A stretch of 52,104 nucleotides of DNA from Rhodococcus sp. (in: high G+C Gram-positive bacteria). GTDB lineage: Bacteria; Actinomycetota; Actinomycetes; Mycobacteriales; Mycobacteriaceae. Each line of letters starts with the position of its first letter. Within the stretch, counting starts at the first letter, position 1. The stretch is taken from positions 1 to 52,104 of the forward strand of contig SEEV01000004.1 in assembly GCA_004211695.1 (NCBI GenBank), given 5' to 3'. This document shows, piece after piece, positions 24,658-32,982 of this stretch. A program made the translations under genes and the position numbers. The notes under the pieces were generated by a model, which saw nothing but the letters and a program-made list of their open reading frames with translations, made no database searches and was not told the origin of the DNA.

Positions 24658-25932
24658 TCAGTGTCCGGAACGAAGATCGGCGAGAACCTTTTCCGCGTGT
24701 TCGACGCGGATGCGCTGGTCGTCGATGAGGCGCTTCACCACGAGGTCGAGTTCGTCGCCGGTGGCGCCGGCGGACGCGGCGATGGTGCGGGCATGCAGGC
24801 TCATGTGGCCGCGCTGGATGCCCTCGGCCGCCAGGGCGCGGCAGGCGCCCAGGTTCTGCGCGAGCCCCACCGCGACGATCACGTCCGCCAGCTCCGAGGC
24901 GGTGGAGACTCCGAGCATCTTCACCGCCGCCTGTGCGACGGGGTGGACCTTGGTGGCGCCACCGACGAGCCCGACGGCCATCGGAACCTCGAGGGTGCCG
25001 GCGAGGTGACCGTCGGTGGTCTTCTCGAAATGCGAGAGCGCGGTGTAGCGGCCGTCGGCGGCGATCGCATGTGAGTGGCAGCCGGCCTCGACGGCGCGGG
25101 TGTCGTTGCCGGTGGCGAGCACCGCGGCCGTGATGCCGTTCATGATGCCCTTGTTGTGGGTCGCGGCCCGGTAGGGGTCGGATTCGGCGAGCGCGGAGGC
25201 GTGCACGATGTTGTCGACCACCTCGTCACCGCCGAGCAGTTCCTTGTCGAACACGGCCCGCGCGCGGGTGATGCGCAGGTCGGCCTTGTTCGTCAGGATC
25301 CGCAGCAGGCTTCGGCCGCGGGAGATCTCGGCGAGCCGCGGCGCGATCGCCTCGGCCATGGTGTTGACGGCGTTGGCGCCCATGGCATCTCGCACATCGA
25401 CGTGGACGTGCGCGACGATGTGCACGCCGGTCCGCGTCGGGACGAGCCGCACCGTCAGGTCGCGGGCACCGCCGCCGAACCGCACCAGCATCGGGTCCTG
25501 GGCGTTGGCCAATTCGAGGATCTCTGTGCGGGCCTCGAGGACCCGCAGCCGGGCGGCCTCGGGGTCGGAGCAGTCGAGGATCTGGATCTGGGCCTGCATC
25601 ACCGGGTCGGTACTCGAGGTGTGGAAGCCGCCGTGCACCCGGGCCATCCGGGCGGCGTTGCTGGCCGCGGCCACCACGGACGGCTCCTCGGTGGCCATCG
25701 GCACGAGGTAGTCACGCCCGTTGACGGTGAAGTTGGTGGCGACACCGACGGGGATGGCCATGACCCCGACGACGTTCTCGATCATGTGATCGGCCTGGGC
25801 GACGCCGAGTCCCTGTTCGGGATCGAAGACGGCGACGTCCAGGTCGGACAGGCCGGTCCTCTCGGCGACCACCTTGCGGCGTTGCTGAGGGCTGGAATCC
25901 TTCAGGCCGGGGATGCGGCTGTTGACGGGCAC
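24658..25932 (-). CDS. mvaA: Class II (degradative) HMG-CoA reductase
   Basis: 424 residues from GTG (complement of 25930-25932), preceded by GGAGGA. It resembles the Pseudomonas mevalonii enzyme throughout. Catalytic residues are E83 in ATEEPS, K261 in HNKGIMNG, D277 in TGNDTRA and H376 in QRGHMSLH. DVRDAMGANAVNTMAEA is the dinucleotide-binding segment of the family. Class II enzymes of this type oxidise mevalonate plus CoA to HMG-CoA. Its neighbours are HMG-CoA lyase and a permease, with no mevalonate kinase or HMG-CoA synthase in sight, so catabolism is far more likely than isoprenoid synthesis. Preference for NAD or NADP cannot be read here. Confidence 0.9.
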   Translation of the reverse strand: MPVNSRIPGLKDSSPQQRRKVVAERTGLSDLDVAVFDPEQGLGVAQADHMIENVVGVMAIPVGVATNFTVNGRDYLVPMATEEPSVVAAASNAARMARVHGGFHTSSTDPVMQAQIQILDCSDPEAARLRVLEARTEILELANAQDPMLVRFGGGARDLTVRLVPTRTGVHIVAHVHVDVRDAMGANAVNTMAEAIAPRLAEISRGRSLLRILTNKADLRITRARAVFDKELLGGDEVVDNIVHASALAESDPYRAATHNKGIMNGITAAVLATGNDTRAVEAGCHSHAIAADGRYTALSHFEKTTDGHLAGTLEVPMAVGLVGGATKVHPVAQAAVKMLGVSTASELADVIVAVGLAQNLGACRALAAEGIQRGHMSLHARTIAASAGATGDELDLVVKRLIDDQRIRVEHAEKVLADLRSGH

Positions 25933-25999
25933 TGGCGTTCCTCCACGTACTACTCATGGGCGGTCGGACGTGTGGTGCGCCCCGACGACAACCCTGTCA

Positions 26000-26015
26000 T
26001 GTGCTTCGGTTCACA
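26000..26015. promoter_or_regulatory. Near-consensus Crp/GlxR-type site upstream of the mevalonate operon
   Basis: TGTGCTTCGGTTCACA differs from TGTGA-N6-TCACA at one position. It is about 70 bases upstream of the HMG-CoA reductase start, within the 153-base gap between that gene and the PucR-type gene, a position suited to activation. This is a prediction from the pattern only. Confidence 0.4.
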
Positions 26016-26085
26016 CGGTAGGGCGACGGCTGCAACCCAGATATGTACTCATCGCACACGCTTGTCCATCGGAAATGTGTGACCG

Positions 26086-27990
26086 TCACTGCCCCCGGAG
26101 TTCGTCCAGGCGCACCGCGGCCGAGATTCGGAACAGGTGTTCGTCGCCGCGCCACTCGGGCCCCAACAGCATCTCCAGCCTGTGGAGACGCTGCAGAATC
26201 GTGTTGGTGTGATAGTTCAGGGCCCGGGCGGTCTTGGTCGGACTCGCCTCGTTCCGCACGAATGCCCGCAACGTGGCGAGCAGGTCGGTGCCCTTGCTGT
26301 CGTCGTAGGCACGCACCGGACCGATGGTCTCGTCGATGAAGGCGTTCAGGGTGCGCGCGTCGGTATCGAACAGGAGGGCGTACGGCAGGTACGCGTCGGT
26401 GCTGACCGCCGCGTCGGTGGTCCCGAGCGCAGCCAGCAGGCGCGCGGTGCGGAGCCCGGACTCGAATCGCGCCGGGAGCGCGTCCGTGGACTCCGCCCGG
26501 GGCGTCGTGATCGCCAGCACGGGGCCGTGCAATGTTCTGCGCAGGTAGTTGCGCAGGTCCGCGGTGAGCTCGGGTGGGGCGACGGCGGTGAGAACGACCA
26601 CGACGACGCCCGCATGTTCCCCGACGAGGCCGTGGTCGCCGACGAATGCGGTCGCGGCGCGGGCCGCGGTGGCGCGGTCTTCGGCCGGGACCGCGATCAG
26701 CACGACGGTCTCGAGGGCGGCGAGGGTGATGTGCTGGGCACGCACTCGGCGTTCCAGATCGCGGCGCCGCTCCGGTGCCGGATCGAGCAGGTCGGCGACC
26801 AACTCGACCCGGGCCCGGAGGTCGGCGTCCGCGACCGCGTTCTGCTGCAGAACCAGCAGTGCCCCGACCTGAGCCGCGCGCTCGATGGTGCGCTCGTCGA
26901 CGGGGCCGAGTTCGAGGTCGCCGCTGCCGACCAACACTGCGCCGAAGTAGAGTGCGCCCGCGATGACGGCGGCCACGATCGGTGTGTCGGCGTCGTCGAC
27001 GCGGACGCAGTGGCCGGTGGTGCGGCTCGTCGCGACGGCGTCCCGCACCTTCGCCGACAGCTGGACCGGCAACGGGTCGGCGGGAGTCGGGTGGGCGGCG
27101 ACGGGATGCAGATCCCGGTCCACGATCGTGACCGTGCGCCCGAGAGCGGTGGAGAGTGTGCCGGCCACCTGCTCGAACCCGCCACCGACCAGAACCGCCT
27201 CGATGAGTTCCTGGTGCACCACGGTGGATCGGTCCCGGACCTGCAGATAGTCGGTGAGGCGGTCGAGTGCGGCGCGCGCCTCGTCCTCGGACCTGCGGAC
27301 CTGTTCGAGGGTGCTGGCGGTCTGCAGCACCACCGAGGCGTGGTCGGCGAGCGCGGACAGCACGGCGATCTCGTCCGGGGTGAACGTGTGTTCCTGCCGG
27401 GTGGCGGCGAACAGGACACCGAGCACGAGACCGTCCGAGAGCATCGGCACCCCGAGGATCGACACGATCCCCTCCGCAGCGACGGCGTCGTCGATGAGAT
27501 CCTCGTGCGGTCCCTCCGCATATTCCTGGTAGCGCAGAACCCATTGCGCGGCACGGGAATCAGCGATTTGACTCGCCAGTCCCATCCCCGGCGGAACGCG
27601 CAGGTGCTGGAACTGCGGCGCCACCGAGCCGACGGTCTTGCGGACGTTCAGCTCCCGGGTCGCCGGATCGAACTCCGACAGGTACGTCACGTCGGTGCCC
27701 ATCATCTCGTGGGCGCGGCTCACCAGCCGTCCGAGGAGCGCGTCGATGTCGCGAAGCTCGGCGAGTTCGCGGGCACTCGAGAACAGCACCCCGAGTTCAC
27801 GTTCGCGCCTGCGCAAACGGGTCAGCTCGGCCTGGTGGCGGCGCACCCTCTCCGTGAACGCCGCCGTCTCCGCCGGACCGGCCGAGACCTGCTCGAGCGC
27901 CTCGCGCACCGCCGCCGAGTCCACCGTCCGTTCGCCCACCATCGCGTCGGCGAGTACTCCTAGCGCGGCGCCGCTCTCCCGTGACTCCAT
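26086..27990 (-). CDS. GAF-domain PucR/CdaR-type transcriptional regulator
   Basis: 634 residues from ATG (complement of 27988-27990). A coiled coil (about 45-70) precedes a GAF domain (about 75-225; LLGRLVSRAHEMMG to ALADHASVVLQ). A second ligand-binding region follows. The C-terminal PucR-type helix-turn-helix (about 575-630) reads LLATLRAFVRNEASPTKTA and LNYHTNTILQRL. Such regulators control small catabolic operons, often activating them when an intermediate binds. It sits just upstream of the mevalonate operon on the same strand, making it the best candidate to regulate it. Longer upstream starts exist but would run into the LysR gene. Confidence 0.82.
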   Translation of the reverse strand: MESRESGAALGVLADAMVGERTVDSAAVREALEQVSAGPAETAAFTERVRRHQAELTRLRRRERELGVLFSSARELAELRDIDALLGRLVSRAHEMMGTDVTYLSEFDPATRELNVRKTVGSVAPQFQHLRVPPGMGLASQIADSRAAQWVLRYQEYAEGPHEDLIDDAVAAEGIVSILGVPMLSDGLVLGVLFAATRQEHTFTPDEIAVLSALADHASVVLQTASTLEQVRRSEDEARAALDRLTDYLQVRDRSTVVHQELIEAVLVGGGFEQVAGTLSTALGRTVTIVDRDLHPVAAHPTPADPLPVQLSAKVRDAVATSRTTGHCVRVDDADTPIVAAVIAGALYFGAVLVGSGDLELGPVDERTIERAAQVGALLVLQQNAVADADLRARVELVADLLDPAPERRRDLERRVRAQHITLAALETVVLIAVPAEDRATAARAATAFVGDHGLVGEHAGVVVVVLTAVAPPELTADLRNYLRRTLHGPVLAITTPRAESTDALPARFESGLRTARLLAALGTTDAAVSTDAYLPYALLFDTDARTLNAFIDETIGPVRAYDDSKGTDLLATLRAFVRNEASPTKTARALNYHTNTILQRLHRLEMLLGPEWRGDEHLFRISAAVRLDELRGQ

Positions 27991-28010
27991 GCGTCCAGAC
28001 TGCCCTGGCG

Positions 28011-28940
28011 TCACTGTTCTGCGGTGATCCGGTGCGCTGCTTCGTGCAGGGCACGCGAGATCGCGTACATGCTGGGGGTGTATTCGCGGCGCGCCAGGGA
28101 CGCGATGTAGATCGATCGCGTCGGAACTCGGTCCGCGGCCCGGAACCGGACTGCCCGGACGTCGGGCCGATGATGCGCGACCGCGAGACGCGGCACCATC
28201 GCGATGCCCATGCCTGCGGCGACCATCGCTTCGATCTCCTGATAATCGTGGGCCTCGTAGACGACGTCCGGAGTGAATCCCGCCCCTTCGCAGCTGCGGT
28301 ACAGCACCTCGGCGGCCGGGTGGTCGGCGTTGCGGATGATCCATCGCGCACTGCGGAGCGACGCGATGGCGACGTCGTCCTGGGCGAGTTCGCCGCCCGC
28401 CGGCACGAGTAGCAGTGTTCTGTCCTCCATCAACGGGACGAGCGACAGGGACTTCTCGGCCTCCTCGGTCCAGGCGTAACTCCACAGCAGCGCGAGTTCC
28501 ACTTCGCTCGATCGCAGCATGTCCAGCAGGCGGGGTCGAACGGCGGAGTGCACCCGGACGTCGATGCCGGGCCAACGGGCGTGGCAGTCCTTGAGGGCGT
28601 CCGACAACAGTGACGCGCTGACGGTGGGGAACGATCCGAGTCGCACCGTTCCGCTCTCGAGTCCGCGAAGCGCCTCGAGGTCCCCACGTGCAGAACGCAT
28701 CTCGCGGCGAAACAGGCGGGCTCGGTCGGCGAGAATCTCGCCGGCCTCGGTGAGCCGGACGCCTCGGGGCAGTCGGGTGAGCACCGGTTGCCGGATGTTC
28801 TGTTCGAGCTTGGCGATGCGCTGGGACGCGGCCGAAGGCGTCATGTTCGCCTGCTCGGCGCAGCCCGTGAGTGAACCCGCTTCGGCGATGTCGAGCAGCA
28901 GGAACAGCGTGACGACGTCGAACGTGCTCTGCATGCCCAT
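28011..28940 (-). CDS. LysR family regulator
   Basis: 309 residues. The N-terminal winged helix has EAGSLTGCAEQANMTPSAA and QRIAKLEQNI, followed by a LysR substrate-binding domain (about 92-300). It is divergent from the PrpF-type gene, and the space between them holds inverted repeats of LysR type. It therefore most likely controls the PrpF-MatC operon and its own gene, with a dicarboxylate or tricarboxylate as probable effector (inference). The PucR-type gene follows 20 bases downstream and may be partly co-transcribed. ATG 28934 is an alternative start. Confidence 0.85.
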   Translation of the reverse strand: MGMQSTFDVVTLFLLLDIAEAGSLTGCAEQANMTPSAASQRIAKLEQNIRQPVLTRLPRGVRLTEAGEILADRARLFRREMRSARGDLEALRGLESGTVRLGSFPTVSASLLSDALKDCHARWPGIDVRVHSAVRPRLLDMLRSSEVELALLWSYAWTEEAEKSLSLVPLMEDRTLLLVPAGGELAQDDVAIASLRSARWIIRNADHPAAEVLYRSCEGAGFTPDVVYEAHDYQEIEAMVAAGMGIAMVPRLAVAHHRPDVRAVRFRAADRVPTRSIYIASLARREYTPSMYAISRALHEAAHRITAEQ

Positions 28941-28946
28941 CTCCCA

Positions 28947-28998
28947 GCGTTCAGTCTAGCTAAACGCAATGGTAGCAAAACGACATTGTTCTGAACGC
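28947..28998. promoter_or_regulatory. LysR-type operator region between lysR and the PrpF-type gene
   Basis: GCGTT-N11-AACGC (28947-28967) is a symmetric T-N11-A box, the usual LysR recognition form. GCGTTCAG (28947-28954) recurs inverted as CTGAACGC (28991-28998), giving a second half-site nearer the PrpF-type gene. This is the typical recognition-plus-activation layout for a divergent LysR pair. Confidence 0.55.
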
Positions 28999-29046
28999 AC
29001 GTCATCCATAACGTGATGTGGGCCACGACCAACAGAAGGATGTACC

Positions 29047-30156
29047 GTGCAGACACCAGCAACTCTCATGCGAGGCGGAACCAGCAAGTGTTGGTTGTTC
29101 GACCACCGAGACGTTCCCGATGACCGGGTTCGTCTCGAAGACCTGCTCATCGAATTGTTCGGTGCCGAAGATCCTCGCCAACTCGACGGGGTCGGTGGCG
29201 GCACCTCCGTCACGTCCAAGGCTGCTGTCGTGATGCCGAGCGCGGACCCCGACGTCGACGTCGAGTTCCTGTTCGCGCAGGTGGCGATCGGTGCTCACCA
29301 AGTCGAATGGGGCAGCAACTGCGGGAACTGTGCCACCGCGGTCGCTCTCTGGGCCGTCGACAATCTCGGACTGTCCCGGGGGAAGGCGCGCACCGAGGTG
29401 CGGATGCGCAACGTCAACACGAATGCCGTCATCCACGCGCGGGTTGCCACGCCGTCGGCGTCGTCCCCGGCCCGCTTCGACAGCGTCAGCGTCCCCGGGG
29501 TTCGGGGTACGGGGACGGCCGTCGATCTGGCATTCGTCGACCCCGCCGGCAGCACCACGGGCAGCTTGTGGCCCACGGGCAAGCACCAGGAAAGCATTGT
29601 CGTGGACGGTATCCGTATCGACATCTCGATGGCCGACGCCGGCGCTCAGGTCGCTCTGGTGCGCGCCGATTCATTGGGAGTATCCGCTGCGGCGACCGAA
29701 GAGCAACTGCAGCAATATGTTCCGATACTGCGTCACATCCGGGCACGCGCCGCGGTCGCGATGGGCTTGGCGACGTCCGTCGACACCGCGCCGAACGCGA
29801 TACCGAAGGTGGGTCTCGTCGGCCCGGCCGTGCCTTATCGCACGACACTCGGCGAGGACGTCGACGCCGCGGACTACGACATCTCCGTCCGCATGTTGTC
29901 GATGAACGCCCCGCATCCCACGATCGGCCTCACCAGCGCGGTTGCCGTCGCACTCGCGGCACGATCGGGTGACTCGACCGTCGGTGTCGCAGGGGCGGCG
30001 ACCCCGGGGCACTTCGCCGTCACGATCGGCACGCTCGGTGGGCGATTGAGATGCGCCGTCGAGACGGCGGGCGGGCACGATCGGGTGCTCCTGCAGCGAG
30101 CGGCGCGACGCATCGCCGAATCCACCCTGTACTCCCGCGACCGGCTTTCCGCCTGA
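29047..30156 (+). CDS. PrpF family isomerase (4-oxalomesaconate tautomerase/methylaconitate isomerase type)
   Basis: 369 residues from GTG 29047, with AGAAGGA upstream. It has the PrpF hallmarks: MRGGTSKC near the start, GVGGGTSVTSK (residues about 49-58), WGSNCGNC (a catalytic-type Cys) and HPTIGLTSAV near the C-terminus. The family has a two-domain diaminopimelate-epimerase fold and moves double bonds or protons in unsaturated di- and tricarboxylic acids. The exact substrate is uncertain: aconitate, methylaconitate and oxalomesaconate are all plausible. A dicarboxylate carrier gene follows 39 bases downstream, so the operon probably imports and isomerises one acid. Confidence 0.87.
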   Translation: MQTPATLMRGGTSKCWLFDHRDVPDDRVRLEDLLIELFGAEDPRQLDGVGGGTSVTSKAAVVMPSADPDVDVEFLFAQVAIGAHQVEWGSNCGNCATAVALWAVDNLGLSRGKARTEVRMRNVNTNAVIHARVATPSASSPARFDSVSVPGVRGTGTAVDLAFVDPAGSTTGSLWPTGKHQESIVVDGIRIDISMADAGAQVALVRADSLGVSAAATEEQLQQYVPILRHIRARAAVAMGLATSVDTAPNAIPKVGLVGPAVPYRTTLGEDVDAADYDISVRMLSMNAPHPTIGLTSAVAVALAARSGDSTVGVAGAATPGHFAVTIGTLGGRLRCAVETAGGHDRVLLQRAARRIAESTLYSRDRLSA

Positions 30157-30195
30157 CTTCGACCATCACGGACACAGCGAACCGAAAGAACCACA

Positions 30196-31587
30196 ATGAC
30201 GTCCATCGAGATCCTGCCACTCATCGCGCTGGTCGCGATGTTCGTAACAGCAACCATCTTTCCGATCAACATCGGCATTCTGGGTTTCATCGGAGCCTTC
30301 GTCGTGGGGGCGTTCGCGCTCGGATACGACGACAAGGAAATTCTGGCCGAGTTCCCGACTTCGATCGTCCTCACCATCATCGGTGTCACCTATTTCTTCG
30401 GGATGGCGAAGCGGAACGGGACCATCGACCTTCTGGTCAACGCCTGTATCCGGGCCGTCCGCGGCCGCGTGACCGTCGTTCCGTGGGTCTTCTTCTTCTC
30501 GGCTTCGGTGCTGACCGCACTGGGCACGTTCAGTCCGGCCGCCGTGGCCCTGATCGCGCCGGCCGCGATGGCGTTCGCTGCCCGCACCCGGATGAGTCCC
30601 CTCGTGATGGGCATCATGACGATCAACGGTGCGCACGCAGGCGCGTTCTCCCCGATCTCGGTTTCCGGTGTCCTCGTCCGTGACATCGTCGAATCCAACG
30701 GGCTCACGATCGCGCCCTGGACGTTGTTCTTCGCGAGCTACGGGATCAACACACTGCTCTCCGTCTTCACGGTCGCCGGCTACGCGTTCCTCGCCCGGGT
30801 ACGCAACCTCGAATACTCGGCCACGGGCACCACGACCATCGACGGAGGCACCGGCGCCGCAAGCGGTACGCGTGCAGGCGAGCCGTGGACGCCGTCCCCG
30901 GGCGGTTCTGCGGCGGGCACCCAGGTACTGACCCGCGTGCAGCCCCCGTCGACCGACATCGTGCCCGCGAGCGAACCCGTCACCCGGGTGCAGAAGCTGA
31001 CACTCGTCCTGATCGCCGCGGTGCTCGTCTTGGTGCTCGTGCTGCATCTGCCCATCAGTTTCGTCGCCATCGCCGCCGGTGCGATCCTCGCCTTCACCGA
31101 CCTCTCGAAGCAGAACGAGGCGATCGCGGGCATCAGCTGGTCGACAGTGCTTCTCGTCGCGGGCATGGTCACCTACATCTCTCTCCTGCAGGAACTGGGC
31201 ACGATCGACCATCTCGCGCAGATGGCGATCATGGTCGGCGCACCGCTGCTGGTCGCGCTCGTGCTCTGCTACGTCATCGGTGTGACGTCGGCCTTCGCGT
31301 CGTCGACGGCGCTGCTGACGGCGGTCATTCCGCTCGCTCTTCCCCTGCTGGAAACCGGTGCACTCCCGGTCGTCGGGGTCGTGGCCGCGCTGGCGATCTC
31401 CGCCACCGTCGTCGACGTGTCACCGTTTTCGACGAACGGAGCGCTCGTGCTCGCCAGTGCCCAGAATATCGAGCGTCGCGCGTTCTACCGGCAGCTCCTC
31501 CTCAACGCCGCCGCGGTCGTCGCGGTGGCCCCCGGCCTGTGCTGGTTGGTTCTCGTCGTGGCGCCCGGAGTGTTCGGGTCGCTGTAG
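30196..31587 (+). CDS. MatC/SLC13-like dicarboxylate carrier
   Basis: 463 residues with about eleven to twelve hydrophobic helices and a hydrophilic loop at about residues 210-270 rich in Gly, Thr and Pro. The N-terminal 150 residues (LPLIALVAMFV, GILGFIGAFVVG) resemble the MatC N-terminal domain of malonate/dicarboxylate carriers. SAFASSTALLTAVIPLALP near the C-terminus is typical of the ion transporter superfamily. It would import the acid acted on by the PrpF-type enzyme. Both are probably under the divergent LysR regulator. Confidence 0.82.
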   Translation: MTSIEILPLIALVAMFVTATIFPINIGILGFIGAFVVGAFALGYDDKEILAEFPTSIVLTIIGVTYFFGMAKRNGTIDLLVNACIRAVRGRVTVVPWVFFFSASVLTALGTFSPAAVALIAPAAMAFAARTRMSPLVMGIMTINGAHAGAFSPISVSGVLVRDIVESNGLTIAPWTLFFASYGINTLLSVFTVAGYAFLARVRNLEYSATGTTTIDGGTGAASGTRAGEPWTPSPGGSAAGTQVLTRVQPPSTDIVPASEPVTRVQKLTLVLIAAVLVLVLVLHLPISFVAIAAGAILAFTDLSKQNEAIAGISWSTVLLVAGMVTYISLLQELGTIDHLAQMAIMVGAPLLVALVLCYVIGVTSAFASSTALLTAVIPLALPLLETGALPVVGVVAALAISATVVDVSPFSTNGALVLASAQNIERRAFYRQLLLNAAAVVAVAPGLCWLVLVVAPGVFGSL

Positions 31588-31601
31588 AGGCGGCACGTAG
31601 C

Positions 31602-31613
31602 CCGGTCTAGTAC
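31602..31613. promoter_or_regulatory. LacI operator candidate upstream of the first lacI gene
   Basis: CCGGTCTAGTAC is the exact reverse complement of GTACTAGACCGG found at 32885-32896 in front of the downstream dehydrogenase gene. One copy before the regulator and one before its target suggests autoregulation plus control of the operon by the LacI protein encoded here. Confidence 0.5.
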
Positions 31614-31673
31614 TTCGCTCTATGTCGGATACTGTGGGTGTGCCTCGTGCTCGGTGAGCGAAAGGGTCTGCAC

Positions 31674-32735
31674 ATGCGAAGCGACGACGACGCCCGGAGT
31701 GGTGGTCCCGTGACCCCGAAACAGACCGTCACGATGCAGGACATCGCGGATCGGGTGGGTGTCTCGAAGGCCCTGGTGTCCATGGTCTTTCGCCGTGTCG
31801 CCGGCCCGAGCGCCGAGACGCGGAAACGGGTTCTCGAGGTGGCGGACGAACTGGGCTACCGGCCGAACCGCACGGCGGCGTTGATGTCGCTGCGGCGCAC
31901 ACACCTCGTCGGCGTGATGGCCGACATCCGCAGCAGCTTCCACGCCGAAATGGTCGAATACCTCGTCGCCGCCGCCGACGAACACGGGTACGAAGTGGTG
32001 CTGGGTGCGGTCACGCCGACCCACGGGGAACGGAAGGTCGTCGAGACGCTGCTCGACTTCCGGTGCGAGGCCCTGATCCTGCTCGGCACCGAACTCGACG
32101 TCGAGGTGCTCGATGGACTGGCCGAGCGGGTTCCGGTGGTGGTGGTGGGCCGCCGCGTCGGCGGCAACGTCGATGTGGTGCGGACGGCCGACGGCAAGGG
32201 GATCGGCACCGTCGTCGATCACGTCGTGGAACTCGGGCATCGCCGGATCGCCCACCTCAGCGGTGGTGACGGCACTATCGCGGCCGACCGGCGATCCGGT
32301 TACGCACGCGCGATGCGGCGGCACGGACTCGATGCCGACATCGTGGACGGCGACTTCACCGACAGTGCGGGCACCGACGCCGCGCACACCCTGCTGGCGC
32401 GGCCGCACCTGCCGACCGCGGTGATCGCTGCCAACGACCGCAGCGCCATCGGGCTCATCAGCGAACTGCGGCGGGTGGGCCTGAGAATCCCCGAAGACGT
32501 GTCGGTGTCGGGATACGACGACAGCACCTTGGCGCAGCTCGCGCACATCGACCTGACCTCGGTCAACCAGCAACCGCGGGAGCAGGCCACGAAGGCGGTC
32601 GAGGCCGTCATCGAACGCCTCGACCAGGGGCGGACCGAGCCCGCCGCGATCGTCCTGCGGCCCCGGCTCGTCGTGCGCCGGACCACCGGTCCCGTCTCCG
32701 CGTCGGTGGAGGGATCCCGGTCCGGCGTGTCCTGA
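31674..32735 (+). CDS. LacI family regulator (module 1)
   Basis: 353 residues from ATG 31674, with GAAAGGG about 8 bases upstream; a GTG at 31638 would add 12 residues. The N-terminal LacI helix-turn-helix reads TMQDIADRVGVSKALVSMVF. The periplasmic-binding-protein-like sensor domain follows, with HLVGVMAD and SVSGYDDSTLAQ. The recognition segment SKALVSMV departs from the common S-x-x-TVSRV form and matches the second LacI of this window (STALVSIV). It is followed on the same strand by a dehydrogenase and isomerase pair, so it probably responds to a sugar or polyol. Confidence 0.88.
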   Translation: MRSDDDARSGGPVTPKQTVTMQDIADRVGVSKALVSMVFRRVAGPSAETRKRVLEVADELGYRPNRTAALMSLRRTHLVGVMADIRSSFHAEMVEYLVAAADEHGYEVVLGAVTPTHGERKVVETLLDFRCEALILLGTELDVEVLDGLAERVPVVVVGRRVGGNVDVVRTADGKGIGTVVDHVVELGHRRIAHLSGGDGTIAADRRSGYARAMRRHGLDADIVDGDFTDSAGTDAAHTLLARPHLPTAVIAANDRSAIGLISELRRVGLRIPEDVSVSGYDDSTLAQLAHIDLTSVNQQPREQATKAVEAVIERLDQGRTEPAAIVLRPRLVVRRTTGPVSASVEGSRSGVS

Positions 32736-32850
32736 TCGGGACCGCTCACTGACGCAAGGCCTTTCGCTCGTCGCGATCCGCGGCTGCGTGCCTGCCGGCC
32801 GTCGTGCCGTTTTCTCGACGTGCACATTCTCTCGTCGCTCCGTTCAGGGC

Positions 32851-32908
32851 TTGACACCGCGGCGTGACTCAGCTCATAGTAGTCGTACTAGACCGGTCAA
32901 ATAGACCG
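32851..32908 (+). promoter_or_regulatory. Promoter and LacI operator before the module 1 dehydrogenase
   Basis: TTGACA (32851-32856) and CATAGT (32875-32880) are spaced by 18 bases. Directly downstream lies GTACTAGACCGG (32885-32896), identical in reverse to a site before the LacI gene. TAGACCG occurs twice in direct orientation (32889-32895 and 32902-32908). Binding here would block transcription of the operon. Confidence 0.55.
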
Positions 32909-32982
32909 AACTAGCCGGAGGTGTTCGGCACACATCTCCGACTCGTCCGACCTGCAGGATCCCCACATCGAAAGGCTCACTC

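Noticed and set aside
24658-25932. Biosynthetic HMG-CoA reductase of a mevalonate pathway
   Set aside because: The protein is class II, resembles the degradative Pseudomonas enzyme, and is paired with HMG-CoA lyase and a permease instead of kinases or HMG-CoA synthase.
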